NCBI GenBank assembly: GCA_031180805.1
Contig: JAPSLL010000028.1
Location: 1 to 52,530, forward strand
Source: Bacillus sp. (in: firmicutes)
Lineage (GTDB): Bacteria; Bacillota; Bacilli; Bacillales; Bacillaceae
Reading direction: 5' to 3'
Length of the DNA stretch: 52,530 nt
Positions 33,092 through 42,950 of this stretch are shown in pieces. The position numbers were made by a program, and so were the translations under genes. The notes under the pieces were generated by a model. It did not search any database and was not told where the DNA came from. It saw only the letters and a program-made list of their open reading frames with translations. Position 1 is the first letter of the stretch. The number at the start of each line of letters is the position of its first letter.

Positions 33092-34579
33092 TTATTCAAT
33101 TGTTAAGCTAACAACTGACATTGCAGGTAATGATACTTGTAATTCACCATTTTCGATTTTTGCACCTGTAAATTCAGTTGGTTTTACAGCATCTGGTTGT
33201 TCAAATGTATTATGTGCATCCATTGTGTCAGCTGTTAAAATCGTACCAGAAAGACTTGCAATTTGTTCTTTAATTCCGCGAAGTTGGATCGTGAAAGATG
33301 CAGATTCTTTATTGTCAATATTACATAAGCCAATATGAACCTTTCCATCTTTATCCTTTGATGCTGTAATCGAAATTTGATCAACCTCTAAATCCTCATA
33401 TTTATGACGATTCACATTAGCATCTACAGCTAAAAGCGTTGCATCCTGGTGTACTTTGTACATATCAAATACATGGTATGTTGGCGTAAGAATCATTTTT
33501 TCACCTTCTGTTAATACCATCGCTTGAAGCACGTTAACGGTTTGAGCAATATTTGCCATGTGTACGCGATCACAATGCTTATGGAAAATATGAAAATGAA
33601 TGGCTGCAACAACTGCATCACGAATTGTATTTTGTTGATAGAGGAATCCTGGGTTTGTTCCTGGTTCAACATCAAACCATGTCCCCCATTCATCAACGAT
33701 CATTCCAACACGTTTTTCAGGATCATATTTATCCATAATCGTACTGTGTTTCGTAATAAGTTCGTCCATAAAATAAGCTTGTTCGACCGTTTTAAACCAT
33801 TCATACTCTGGGAAGCCAGTTGCAGCACCTTTACCTAACCAGAAATCACCAGGTCTTGTATAGAAATGTAAGCTTAAACCGTCCATATAGCGACCAGCTT
33901 CACGCATCAACACTTCTGTCCAGTTATAATCATCTACATTTGCTCCACCAGCAATTTTATAAATTTTGTTATCACCATAGTTTCTTACATATGTTTGGTA
34001 CCTGCGATAAAGATCAGCATAATATTCCGGACGCATGTTTCCGCCACAGCCCCAGTTTTCATTGCCAACACCAAAATATTTCACATTCCATGGCTCTTGT
34101 CTTCCGTTTTCTTGTCTCCAGTTAGCCATTGGTGATTCGCCGTCAAATGTCAAATATTCAACCCATTCTGACATTTCTTGAACTGTTCCACTACCAACGT
34201 TACCGCAAATATATGGTTCACAATCTAGTAGTTCACATAGCAACATGAATTCATGTGTACCAAAGTGATTGTTTTCAACAACGCCACCCCAATGAGTATT
34301 AACCATGCGTTTACGGTTTTCTCTTGGTCCAATCCCATCTTTCCAGTGATATTCATCAGCAAAACAGCCACCAGGCCAGCGAAGAACAGGGATATTAATT
34401 TGTTTTAGCGCTTCCAAAACATCATTACGAATTCCTTTTGTATTTGGAATTGGAGAGTCTTCCCCCACCCAAATCCCCTCATAAATGCAACGACCTAAAT
34501 GTTCAGCAAAGTGACCGTAAATATGTTTGCTTATTTTCCCTTTTTCAACATCCGCATTGATTACAACTTTATTTGACAT
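33092..34579 (-). CDS. abf2: alpha-L-arabinofuranosidase Abf2 (GH51)
   Basis: A 495-aa cytosolic GH51 enzyme that removes arabinose from arabino-oligosaccharides; the length equals B. subtilis Abf2 (XsaA). The general acid is Glu174 in FGVGNENWG and the nucleophile Glu296 in IVDEWGTW; the C-terminal beta-sandwich runs from about residue 390. Start ATG 34579 follows GGGATGAAATC; the 23-residue upstream extension has no ribosome site. It is the fourth gene of araB-araD-araA-abf2, separated from araA by a hairpin. A second GH51 enzyme (abfA) lies at 42951. Confidence 0.93.
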   Translation of the reverse strand: MSNKVVINADVEKGKISKHIYGHFAEHLGRCIYEGIWVGEDSPIPNTKGIRNDVLEALKQINIPVLRWPGGCFADEYHWKDGIGPRENRKRMVNTHWGGVVENNHFGTHEFMLLCELLDCEPYICGNVGSGTVQEMSEWVEYLTFDGESPMANWRQENGRQEPWNVKYFGVGNENWGCGGNMRPEYYADLYRRYQTYVRNYGDNKIYKIAGGANVDDYNWTEVLMREAGRYMDGLSLHFYTRPGDFWLGKGAATGFPEYEWFKTVEQAYFMDELITKHSTIMDKYDPEKRVGMIVDEWGTWFDVEPGTNPGFLYQQNTIRDAVVAAIHFHIFHKHCDRVHMANIAQTVNVLQAMVLTEGEKMILTPTYHVFDMYKVHQDATLLAVDANVNRHKYEDLEVDQISITASKDKDGKVHIGLCNIDNKESASFTIQLRGIKEQIASLSGTILTADTMDAHNTFEQPDAVKPTEFTGAKIENGELQVSLPAMSVVSLTIE

Positions 34580-34628
34580 GATTTCATCCCAACCTTTTTG
34601 ATATATTAATAGATCCATCGAAAAATAA

Positions 34629-34679
34629 GAGGTAGAGCATTTCGACAAGTATACTTGTTCATTCGATTAACTCTACCTC
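34629..34679 (-). repeat. intercistronic hairpin between araA and abf2
   Basis: GAGGTAGAG (34629-34637) pairs with CTCTACCTC (34671-34679) around an inner perfect palindrome ACAAGTATACTTGT (34645-34658). On the minus strand TTATTTTT follows, so it may act as a leaky terminator between metabolic genes and the glycosidase. Confidence 0.6.
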
Positions 34680-34697
34680 CTATTATGTTAAGAAACC

Positions 34698-36182
34698 TTA
34701 TTTATAAACGACGTCATTCCAACGTAATTCATTTTTAAATGCATGTTTATTTGTATCATTGTTGATAACAACACACTCAATACCAACTAGTTCAGCAAAG
34801 TCTCTTAATTGGTCAACTGTTACTTTGTAAGAGAACACTGTGTGGTGAGCTCCGCCAGCAACGATCCAGTTTTCTGCACCTTCGCTTAAATTTGGTTGTG
34901 GAGTCCAAAGAACTCGTGCAACTGGAAGATTTGGCATATCAATTTCAGGCTGTACAGCATCTACTTCATTAACGATTAAACGGAAGCGATGTCCTAAGTC
35001 AATAATTGATGCATTTAAAGCCGCACCGCTTTTTCCATTAAAGATAAGGCGAGCAGGATCTTCCTTTCCACCGATACCTAGTGGATAAACAGCAATTTTT
35101 GGTTTTGTTGCTGTAATTGTTGGGCAAACCTCAAGCATATGTGAACCAAGAACAAGCTCATTACCAGGTTCAAAGTGATATGTGTAATCTTCCATGAATG
35201 ACGTATCTTCATTATCAGCAATAATTTTAGAAATGCGTAAAAGTGCAGCTGTTTTCCAGTCACCTTCTCCGGCAAATCCATAGCCTTGTGCCATTAAGCG
35301 TTGTACGGCAAGACCTGGCAATTGCTTCATACCATGTAAATCTTCGAATGTAGTTGTAAATGCTGTATAATTTCCAGCTTCTAAAAATGCCTTCATTCCA
35401 AGTTCAATTCTCGCTTGGTAACGAATTGAATCACGAACAGGACCGTCTTCAAGACCTTCTGGAACAATATCGTACTCTGCTTCGTATTCGTTCATTAACT
35501 CGTCAATTTCTTGTTCTGTAACTTCATTCATTTTTGCAACTAAGTCACCGATTCCGAAGCCATCTACTGTCCAGCCAAGCTTAATTTGTGCTTCTACTTT
35601 ATCGCCTTCTGTAACAGCTACGTTACGCATATTGTCACCGAAGCGCGCTACTTTTAAATGTTTGCTTTCAGAGAAAGCAACCGCTGTGCGCATCCAACTG
35701 CCAATCGTATTTCTTACATCACTGTTTTCCCAGTGACCGACAACAACCTTACGCTTCACATGTAATCTGCTACCCATAAAACCAAATTCACGGTCACCGT
35801 GAGCGGATTGGTTTGTGTTCATGAAATCCATATCAATCGTATCCCAAGGAATGTCACGATTAAATTGAGTGTGTAGGTGTAGCATCGGTTTTTGTAATGC
35901 AGTTAATCCAGCAATCCACATTTTAGCTGGTGAGAAAGTGTGCATCCATGTAATAATCCCTGCACATTTTTCATCAGCATTTGCTTCAAGACATAATCTG
36001 CGGATAGAATCTGCTTCTTTTAATACGGTTTTAAATACTAGTTTATATGTAACCGCTGGGTCACTATCTAAGCCTTCTGTAATTACTTTTGAATTAGCTT
36101 CAACTTCACGAATTGTATCGTCACCGTATAGGTCTTGACTTCCTGTTACAAACCAAAATTCATATTCTTTCACTTTTAACAT
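34698..36182 (-). CDS. araA: L-arabinose isomerase AraA
   Basis: A 494-aa Mn-dependent isomerase turning L-arabinose into L-ribulose. It matches the family throughout: FWFVTGSQDLYGDDTI at the start, WMHTFSPAKMWI, LHTQFNRDIPWDTIDMDFMN, EDYTYHF and LVLGSHMLEVCPT, with the metal ligand His in the latter and a second in VAGGAHHTVFSY. GGGGGAATCAGAG precedes the ATG. It is third in the araB-araD-araA order; B. subtilis has araA-araB-araD, so the unit has been rearranged. Confidence 0.97.
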   Translation of the reverse strand: MLKVKEYEFWFVTGSQDLYGDDTIREVEANSKVITEGLDSDPAVTYKLVFKTVLKEADSIRRLCLEANADEKCAGIITWMHTFSPAKMWIAGLTALQKPMLHLHTQFNRDIPWDTIDMDFMNTNQSAHGDREFGFMGSRLHVKRKVVVGHWENSDVRNTIGSWMRTAVAFSESKHLKVARFGDNMRNVAVTEGDKVEAQIKLGWTVDGFGIGDLVAKMNEVTEQEIDELMNEYEAEYDIVPEGLEDGPVRDSIRYQARIELGMKAFLEAGNYTAFTTTFEDLHGMKQLPGLAVQRLMAQGYGFAGEGDWKTAALLRISKIIADNEDTSFMEDYTYHFEPGNELVLGSHMLEVCPTITATKPKIAVYPLGIGGKEDPARLIFNGKSGAALNASIIDLGHRFRLIVNEVDAVQPEIDMPNLPVARVLWTPQPNLSEGAENWIVAGGAHHTVFSYKVTVDQLRDFAELVGIECVVINNDTNKHAFKNELRWNDVVYK

Positions 36183-36204
36183 CTCTGATTCCCCCAGTAA
36201 GTTG

Positions 36205-36921
36205 TTATTGATTTACTTTTGATGTAGTCTTTTGACCGTAGTAAGCATTTGCTCCATGCTTGCGAAGATAGTGCTTATCAAGTAAAAATTGGTCAATTGG
36301 TTGAATAGCTGGGTTTAATTGATACGTATGAAGAGCCATCTTTGCAACTTCCTCTAACACAACTGCATTATGAACGGCTTGCATCGCATCTTTTCCCCAG
36401 CAAAATGGCGCATGACCAGATACTAAAACACCAGGCATTGCAACTGGATCAAGGCCAGCATTTTCAAATGTTTCAATAATGACATTACCTGTTTCCAACT
36501 CATACGCACGTGTGATTTCATCCTCTGTTAAAGGTCTAGTACATGGAATTTCCCCATAATAATAGTCTGCATGAGTTGTACCTAAAGCAGGAATTGGACG
36601 TCCTGCCTGAGCCCAACTCGTTGCCCATGGCGAATGTGTATGAACCACACCGCCTAGTTTAGGAAATGCTTTATAAAGTGCAATATGTGTTGCCGTATCT
36701 GATGAAGGACGTAAATCACCTTCAACGACTTCACCATCTAAATTAACTACGACTAAATCTTCGACTTTTAATTCATCATAAGGGACACCGCTTGGCTTAA
36801 TAACTACTAATCCCTTTTCACGGTCAATACCACTAACATTCCCCCAAGTAAACGTTACCATTTGATACTTTGGCAGAAGTAGATTAGCCTTTAACACTTG
36901 CTCTTTTAATGATTCAAGCAT
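36205..36921 (-). CDS. araD: L-ribulose-5-phosphate 4-epimerase AraD
   Basis: A 238-aa Zn-dependent class II aldolase/epimerase producing D-xylulose-5-phosphate. Zn ligands are His94 and His96 in VVHTHSPWA and His170 in [10 protein letters not shown]; the phosphate-binding parts are TWGNVSGID and [23 protein letters not shown] precedes the ATG. It lies between araB and araA, 22 bp before araA. The C-terminus is slightly longer than in B. subtilis. Confidence 0.97.
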   Translation of the reverse strand: MLESLKEQVLKANLLLPKYQMVTFTWGNVSGIDREKGLVVIKPSGVPYDELKVEDLVVVNLDGEVVEGDLRPSSDTATHIALYKAFPKLGGVVHTHSPWATSWAQAGRPIPALGTTHADYYYGEIPCTRPLTEDEITRAYELETGNVIIETFENAGLDPVAMPGVLVSGHAPFCWGKDAMQAVHNAVVLEEVAKMALHTYQLNPAIQPIDQFLLDKHYLRKHGANAYYGQKTTSKVNQ

Positions 36922-36947
36922 TCTCTTAATCTCCCCTTTTTATGAAG

Positions 36948-36994
36948 GGTGGCACGGCTTGTTAAAAAGCCTTACCGTACCACCTTATATTTAG
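36948..36994 (-). repeat. intercistronic hairpin between araB and araD
   Basis: GGTGG-ACGGCTT (36948-36961) pairs with AAGCC-CCGT-CCACC (36967-36984). There is no T run on the minus strand, so an mRNA-processing or stabilising role is likelier than termination. Confidence 0.55.
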
Positions 36995-36997
36995 GTA

Positions 36998-38689
36998 TTA
37001 TTGTGTGACTTTATCTTTTTGTGCAACACTTTCTCTTTTGATTTTCTTTAAGTTTTTCATGACATCATTTGCACCGCGTCCAAAATAGTCATATAGACGA
37101 GTATATTCAGCAAATAATTGGCTATATACTTCGGTGTTTTTTGGATTTGGACGATATACTGTATCTTTTAAGCGAGCCATTTCTTTTGCAGCGTCTTTAA
37201 TATCATCATATCCACCGCGCTCTTTACCAGCTGCCACTGCTCCGAACATCGCAGATCCTAAAGCTGGTGTTTGAGAAGAAGCCGAAATACGGATTTCCAT
37301 ATTTAACACATCAGCATAAATTTGCATCATTAACGCATTTTTCTCAGCAATACCACCGCAAGCATACACTTCATGAATCGGCACACCGTTACCTCTAAAT
37401 GCATCAACGATAGTACGAGTACCAAAAGCTGTTGCTTCGATAAGAGTTCGGTAAATTTCCTCAGGCTTTGTAAGCAATGTAGCACCTAATAAAACACCAG
37501 TTAAGTCAGCATCAACCAATGTTGAACGGTTTCCATTCCACCAGTCAAGAGCGATTAAACCGCTTTCACCAACCTCAAGCTTCGCAGCCTTTTCAGTTAA
37601 TAATTGGTGGATGTTCATTTCCTTAGCTTCAGCTTCTTCATAGTAGCTTGCTGGTACACAGTTCTCAGTGAACCATTCGAAGTGGTCACCAACACATGAT
37701 TGCCCTGCTTCATATCCCATAAATCCTGGGATAACGCCATCCTCTACAACACCACACATGCCTGGAACTACTTTTTCCTCTTCACCTAGTAAAATATGAC
37801 ATGTTGAAGTTCCCATAATCATTAGAAGCTTCCCTGGTTCAGTAATACCAACTGCAGGCACTGCAACATGAGCATCAACGTTGGCAATAGCAATTGCTGT
37901 ACCAGGCTTTAAGCCAATCATTTTCGCCGCTTGTTCTGTTAATTCCCCAGCCTTTGAACCAATTGGGAAAATTTCAGTTGATAACTTTTCTTCAACAACA
38001 TTTTCCAATCTATCGTCAAGCGCTTTAAAGAATTCTTTAGAAGGATAGCTATCTTGCTTGTGCCATATTGCTTTATATCCTGCCGTACAACTGTTTCTTT
38101 TTAGCTCACCAGTTAACTGATAGGTTACCCAGTCCGTTGCTTCAACAAATTGGTCTGTTGCTTCATATATTTCAGGCGCTTCATTAAGGATTTGCCATAA
38201 TTTTGGAAATAACCATTCGGAGGATATTTTCCCACCGTATCTTTGCAGAAATTTCTCGCCTCTTGCTTCAGCAATCTCATTTAAGCGATTTGCCTCATCC
38301 TGTGCTGCATGGTGCTTCCAAAGCTTAACAAATGCATGTGGATGATCTTTAAATTCTTCTGTTAAGCAAAGAGGTGTTCCAAATTCATTTATCGGTAAAA
38401 CTGTACATGCAGTAAAATCAATCCCAAGTCCAATAACATCTTCAGGAGAAATGTTAGCTTGTTTTAGTACATCTGGAATCGTTACTTGTAAAACTTCCAT
38501 ATAATCAGTTGGATGTTGAAGAGCCCAGTCATTTTCCAGTTTTGTTACTCCATCAGGTAAAAATTCATCCATTACACCATGTGTGTAAGGTTTAACTGAT
38601 GTTGCAATTTCTTTTCCAGTACCGATTTCTACAAGTACCGCTCTTCCTGATTGTGTCCCATAATCGACACCAATTGAATATTTAGCCAT
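36998..38689 (-). CDS. araB: ribulokinase AraB
   Basis: A 563-aa FGGY-family kinase that phosphorylates L-ribulose. Present are [32 protein letters not shown], the catalytic Asp in [25 protein letters not shown] and [22 protein letters not shown] 38689 follows GGGGTGACTAGA; a 12-residue extension upstream has no site. It is the first gene of araB-araD-araA-abf2-DUF6171 behind two AraR-type operators. The length is as in B. subtilis (560 aa). Confidence 0.97.
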   Translation of the reverse strand: MAKYSIGVDYGTQSGRAVLVEIGTGKEIATSVKPYTHGVMDEFLPDGVTKLENDWALQHPTDYMEVLQVTIPDVLKQANISPEDVIGLGIDFTACTVLPINEFGTPLCLTEEFKDHPHAFVKLWKHHAAQDEANRLNEIAEARGEKFLQRYGGKISSEWLFPKLWQILNEAPEIYEATDQFVEATDWVTYQLTGELKRNSCTAGYKAIWHKQDSYPSKEFFKALDDRLENVVEEKLSTEIFPIGSKAGELTEQAAKMIGLKPGTAIAIANVDAHVAVPAVGITEPGKLLMIMGTSTCHILLGEEEKVVPGMCGVVEDGVIPGFMGYEAGQSCVGDHFEWFTENCVPASYYEEAEAKEMNIHQLLTEKAAKLEVGESGLIALDWWNGNRSTLVDADLTGVLLGATLLTKPEEIYRTLIEATAFGTRTIVDAFRGNGVPIHEVYACGGIAEKNALMMQIYADVLNMEIRISASSQTPALGSAMFGAVAAGKERGGYDDIKDAAKEMARLKDTVYRPNPKNTEVYSQLFAEYTRLYDYFGRGANDVMKNLKKIKRESVAQKDKVTQ

Positions 38690-38763
38690 TCTAGTCACCC
38701 CAGCCTCTTTCTTTCTCATACCCAAACATTTTTCTTATAAAATATCATTACTAGTTCATTTCT

Positions 38764-38779
38764 TATCATACGTACAAGT
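38764..38779. promoter_or_regulatory. AraR operator 1 of araB
   Basis: TATCATACGTACAAGT aligned to the AraR consensus ATTTGTACGTACAAAT keeps the whole central and right half (ACGTACAA). It lies 75 bp upstream of araB. Confidence 0.65.
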
Positions 38780-38848
38780 TTCAGGTTATTTCATATAGAT
38801 AATTGATAAAAATTCAAATAGTAAAATACTAATTTTTTAAGTAATTCA

Positions 38849-38864
38849 ACTTATACGTATAACC
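38849..38864. promoter_or_regulatory. AraR operator 2 of araB
   Basis: ACTTATACGTATAACC has the perfect inner palindrome TTATACGTATAA on the AraR pattern. Its centre is 85 bp from operator 1, about eight turns, which would allow the cooperative looping known for AraR. Confidence 0.6.
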
Positions 38865-38979
38865 TTAATTAAATTTTAGCACTTATCGATAATTTTTCAA
38901 TACAAATTTTCAATATTTCTTTAAAAATTGTACTTTTTTTACCGATTTCCCCTCCAACTCATCCTTACAAGTTAGTTTA

Positions 38980-40305
38980 TTAACCTTTTTTGCGTTTTTT
39001 TCCGATGAATACAATCCCTTGTTTGTCTTTTCCTGTAAAAACGAGAGTAGGATTCCAGCATTCGTAGTCCCATGCTGTCAGGACAATGATTTCAGCACTT
39101 GATAAGTGATGCGATAATGCTAACTCAACTACATTATTCTCTTTAAATTTCCATGATCCTTTACTATTTTTGCTATGAACTTCTCCATCTCTAGTGATTT
39201 CATACACATCCGAACAAATCATTCCATTGTTATGTTTATCTTGTATAATAATATCCCACACACCTGGAATCTCCTCTTGATCAATAGGCTGTTCCTCTTC
39301 CCCAGCATATCTTTCTGGAGAAACAAGCGGCCACCCATCTTCAGTCCAGACAATTTTTCGAATATGAAGACCGTGGTGGATTTTTGTTCGCTCTCCCCGA
39401 GCATGGTGACAAATATAAAAGTTTCCATTGTCTTGTAACACAGAGTTATGTCCTGGACCGATCCAGCCTTCTTTGTCGGCAAATTTATAACCGCCGAGAA
39501 TTTTCAAGCCTGTCTCATTCGGATCGATGTCAATGTCCCTCATGTCATTGCCGTTAAAATCAAGATAAGGACCTTCTATTCTATCTGAAACAGCTACGCG
39601 AATATTATAATCTCTGAATAGTGAATCATATGAAACAAATAAATAATACTTTTTCAACTCTGGATGGTAGACAATATATGGCCCTTCTATTGCCGCTTCA
39701 ACACTTTTTGGACGGCGAGCTAATAGAATTCCTTCATTCTGTTCGGCAAGCTTCCCTGTGCTTGGGTCAATTTTACATAGATAAATACCTCCAAAAAATG
39801 ATCCGTATACCATCCATGGTGTTCCGTTTTCATCAAATGTTATGTTCGGATCGATCGCATTTGGTCCTGATACACCATGCTCGGTTTTAATCACCTCACC
39901 TTGGTCTTCCCATGGTCCTTCAATATGCTTACTAGTGGCTACACCAATAAATGACTGATTTTTACCGAATTGGCTAGCAGCATAATATAAATAATAAGTA
40001 TCTCCATATTTAGCAACATCAGGTGCCCAAAGTCCTAATGCTCCAGTCCATTCAAACGCCTCTTCCGGAATTTTATCGAATGCATGTCCGACCCATTCCC
40101 ATTTAATTAAGTCTTTTGATTTCCTAATTTGGATACCTCCAGTCGGTGGTCCACCAACTTTTGCATCTGTTGAAAAGACATAATACGTATCACCATCCTT
40201 AATAAGTGCTGGATCGTGAACATTATGAATCGTCCATAATTGCTCATTGTTGGCGATTGATTCATCATATAAATCATCTTTTACTGGTTCATTCGGATAA
40301 ATCAT
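38980..40305 (-). CDS. cytosolic endo-arabinanase-like GH43 enzyme
   Basis: A 441-aa GH43 enzyme without signal peptide. The catalytic triad is Asp31 (NVHDPALI), Asp152 (NAIDPN) and Glu207 (AIEGPY); LWAPDVAKYGDTYYLYY is the usual blade motif. After the propeller (to about 330) comes a C-terminal module typical of large arabinanases, ending YECWNPTLVFTGKDKQGIVFIGK. It overlaps the stop of the membrane-anchored paralog by 4 bp (ATGA), so the pair is coupled. It presumably trims imported arabino-oligosaccharides. An identity as an unusual non-classically exported enzyme cannot be excluded. Confidence 0.85.
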   Translation of the reverse strand: MIYPNEPVKDDLYDESIANNEQLWTIHNVHDPALIKDGDTYYVFSTDAKVGGPPTGGIQIRKSKDLIKWEWVGHAFDKIPEEAFEWTGALGLWAPDVAKYGDTYYLYYAASQFGKNQSFIGVATSKHIEGPWEDQGEVIKTEHGVSGPNAIDPNITFDENGTPWMVYGSFFGGIYLCKIDPSTGKLAEQNEGILLARRPKSVEAAIEGPYIVYHPELKKYYLFVSYDSLFRDYNIRVAVSDRIEGPYLDFNGNDMRDIDIDPNETGLKILGGYKFADKEGWIGPGHNSVLQDNGNFYICHHARGERTKIHHGLHIRKIVWTEDGWPLVSPERYAGEEEQPIDQEEIPGVWDIIIQDKHNNGMICSDVYEITRDGEVHSKNSKGSWKFKENNVVELALSHHLSSAEIIVLTAWDYECWNPTLVFTGKDKQGIVFIGKKRKKG

Positions 40306-41792
40306 TCTTCTTCCTCCTCAACAAACTGCTTTCCCCATATAGCAGTTCCTTCATTATTTAAACCTGTAAAAACAAGTGTAGGCTTCCATTTTTCATAATC
40401 CCACTGTGGCAGGACTGTTACTTCATCAATCCAATAATCATCAGGAGCTTCATTTGGGGCATACCAATATAGCTTTAATGTTTTTCCGTCTAGCTCCCAA
40501 TAATCCTCTCCTTTAGCATCATTTATTTTTGCGTTTTTCAATAGCTTGAGATTAGCAGATGTTTGCATACTATCATCAAATCGAGGAAATTCAATTCTCT
40601 CCCAATTTCCTATTAAATTTTCTTCCTTTATTTGAGCGGAATCTTTCGGTTTTCCCGCATATCGTTCTGGAGATACAACTGGCCATCCATCTTTTGTCCA
40701 TATAATTTCTCGTACATGGAGATGTGACCAATAAATGTCCTCACCAGCTCTTGCATTATGTGTTAAATAGTATTTGTCCCCCTCTTGAAGCAGACCATTA
40801 TGACCAGTTCCAAGCCAGCCGCTATCATCATTAAATGCATAAGCGTTGATAATTTTTGTTCCTGTATCAAAGGATTCATCTGATGTGTCTATCATATTTT
40901 TTCCATTGAAATCTACATATGGGCCTTGAATATCCTTCGAACGTGCAACCCGAACATTGTATGTGTCCTCTAAATAGCCATATGAGACTGTTAAATAAAA
41001 CATATCTGTATCACGGTTATACATAATTGCTGGTGCTTCAATTTCAAAATCATTGCTTTTCCGTTTGGCAATAAGTGTTCCTTCTTCACCAGTTTTTTTC
41101 TGCTTTCCTGTTGTTTTATCTAATTCAGTAATAAAAATCCCACCGAAGTAAGAGCCATACACCATCCATGGATTTTCGTTTCTATCTATTATGATCCCGG
41201 GGTCGATTGCGTTTACTGTTTTTTCGTCATCCTCTTTTGTTTTTACGACAGGTCCTTGATTTTGCCATGGCCCTTCAATTGAGGAACTTGTCGCTAAACC
41301 AATATATGAGTTTCTCGTACCGAACTGAGAAACAGAATAATAAAGATAAAATTGACCATTCATTTCTACAACATCTGGTGCCCAATAGGTTTTTGTATTT
41401 CCATTAGTCCACTCTTTTGCTTCAGTTGATAAATCATCAAACACACGTCCAACAAACTCCCAATGAATCATATCGTGCGATTTTCGAATTTGAATACCTG
41501 GAAGTGGAGTCCCTGCAACCATATAATCGGTAGAAAACGTATAATACCAATCATCAACCTTGATGATGTCTGCATCATGGGTATTATTCGTTGACCATTT
41601 TGTTTCATCATGTATAATATCAACATTCACCTTCTCAAATGGTAATTCTTGAGGAGTTGTTGGATATTGGGAAGTTCCAAGCTTTTTAGGAGATTGATTC
41701 GTTTGATTAACGTAATAGAATCCAGCAAACGCCATTACGATGAGTAGAATCAATATCGAAATAAAAAGCGTGGGTTTCTTTTTTGTTATCAT
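40302..41792 (-). CDS. membrane-anchored endo-arabinanase (GH43, Abn2-like)
   Basis: A 496-aa GH43 enzyme with one N-terminal membrane helix (about 8-28) after Lys4-6 and no lipobox or obvious cleavage site, so it should stay anchored with the catalytic part outside. The triad is Asp73 (NTHDADII), Asp197 (NAIDPG) and Glu252 (FEIEAPAI). The C-terminal module (from about 385) matches that of its cytosolic paralog, both ending in W-x-PTLVFTG. B. subtilis Abn2 (YxiA) is the nearest named type but is secreted. It may cut arabinan at the cell surface. It follows the terminator at 41925-41948. Confidence 0.85.
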   Translation of the reverse strand: MITKKKPTLFISILILLIVMAFAGFYYVNQTNQSPKKLGTSQYPTTPQELPFEKVNVDIIHDETKWSTNNTHDADIIKVDDWYYTFSTDYMVAGTPLPGIQIRKSHDMIHWEFVGRVFDDLSTEAKEWTNGNTKTYWAPDVVEMNGQFYLYYSVSQFGTRNSYIGLATSSSIEGPWQNQGPVVKTKEDDEKTVNAIDPGIIIDRNENPWMVYGSYFGGIFITELDKTTGKQKKTGEEGTLIAKRKSNDFEIEAPAIMYNRDTDMFYLTVSYGYLEDTYNVRVARSKDIQGPYVDFNGKNMIDTSDESFDTGTKIINAYAFNDDSGWLGTGHNGLLQEGDKYYLTHNARAGEDIYWSHLHVREIIWTKDGWPVVSPERYAGKPKDSAQIKEENLIGNWERIEFPRFDDSMQTSANLKLLKNAKINDAKGEDYWELDGKTLKLYWYAPNEAPDDYWIDEVTVLPQWDYEKWKPTLVFTGLNNEGTAIWGKQFVEEEEE

Positions 41793-41924
41793 TATTATTT
41801 AGCTTCTTTCTCTATTAAATAGACGATTTACTAGCTTTGCCTACATCCAACCTTTAATCAGTTTTTCCCCTACTCTTCAATTATTAAGTAGAGGTAACAG
41901 AATATCTTTTTAATAGTAGAAAAG

Positions 41925-41952
41925 GCTGACTATCATCATAATCAGCCTCTCA
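41925..41952 (-). terminator. terminator of the araNPQ-abfA-GH43 unit
   Basis: On the minus strand GGCTGA pairs with TCAGCC (+ arms 41925-41930 and 41943-41948), followed by TTTTC. It separates the transport unit from the arabinanase pair. Confidence 0.75.
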
Positions 41953-41971
41953 TTTATTTAGATTGAATGCA

Positions 41972-42931
41972 TTAATTTGTATCAGGTCTAGGAACTCCAA
42001 AGTTTGGTGTACCATCCTCATTCCATTTAATCGCTTGAACGCGTGCATGGCGATTTGGGTCATATAATGGATCTCCTTCAATCTCTTTGTAGCTTCTAGC
42101 ATGATAAACGAGCAAATCTAATGAACCATCCTCAGATACTGTAAAGCTATTATGTCCAGGCCCATATTGACAATTAGCTTCATTAGTTGTAAAGACAGGC
42201 TCAGGTGATTTCACCCAAGACTTCGGATCCAATAAATCACTATCTTCATCTGCAGTTAATAATCCCATGCAATAATTATGATCGGTAGCACTAGCTGAAT
42301 ATGTCATGAAAATTTTGCCGTTTTTCTTTAAGATTGCTGCACCTTCATTTACTAAAAAGCCAATTTTTTCCCAATCATATTCTGGAATAGTAATACATAC
42401 TTGTTCACCTTTCAGTGTCCAAGGATTCTCCATTTCAGAAATATATAAATTTGAGTTTCCTTCAATTTCAGGGTCTTTTTGTGCCCATACATAGTAGCGA
42501 ACACCTTTATGCTCAAACGATGTAGCATCTAACGCAAACGATTCCCATTTCGTTTTTACTTGTCCTTTTTCGACCCATTCTCCCTCTAGTGGATTAGCTG
42601 ACTCATTTTCAAGAACAAACATGCGATGGTCGAACAAACCTTCATTTGTTTCAGTTGTACGAGCTGCCGCAAAATATACATACCATTTTCCATCGATATA
42701 ATGCAGCTCTGGCGCCCATATATTTGCACTCATTAATCCTGTTTCATGCTTTACCCAAATTGTTTTTTCTTCAGCCTCAGCTAAGCCAGCAATTGTCTTT
42801 GCACGACGAATAGCAATTCTGTCATATTCAGGTACAGAACCTGTGAAATAATAATACCCATCTGTATGTTTATACATAAAAGGATCTGCACGTTGTTCGA
42901 TAAGTGGATTTTTTACGTTATATTCAGTCAT
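41972..42931 (-). CDS. GH43 exo-acting arabinofuranosidase/arabinobiosidase-like
   Basis: A 319-aa cytosolic GH43 enzyme with no signal peptide. Catalytic residues are Asp16 (QRADPFMY), Asp135 (FALDATSF) and Glu196 (LVNEGAA); IWAPELHYIDGKWYVYFAA is a blade motif. The sequence resembles the GH43 subfamily that releases arabinose or arabinobiose from 1,5-arabinan ends rather than endo-arabinanases. It sits 19 bp after abfA and is last in the araNPQ unit, so it would degrade what AraNPQ brings in. Exact product size is open. Confidence 0.85.
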   Translation of the reverse strand: MTEYNVKNPLIEQRADPFMYKHTDGYYYFTGSVPEYDRIAIRRAKTIAGLAEAEEKTIWVKHETGLMSANIWAPELHYIDGKWYVYFAAARTTETNEGLFDHRMFVLENESANPLEGEWVEKGQVKTKWESFALDATSFEHKGVRYYVWAQKDPEIEGNSNLYISEMENPWTLKGEQVCITIPEYDWEKIGFLVNEGAAILKKNGKIFMTYSASATDHNYCMGLLTADEDSDLLDPKSWVKSPEPVFTTNEANCQYGPGHNSFTVSEDGSLDLLVYHARSYKEIEGDPLYDPNRHARVQAIKWNEDGTPNFGVPRPDTN

Positions 42932-42950
42932 ATTAACAACTCCTATATCA

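Noticed and set aside
41207-41407. 66-codon plus-strand ORF within the arabinanase gene
   Set aside because: It is a shadow frame of a well-conserved GH43 gene and has no ribosome site.
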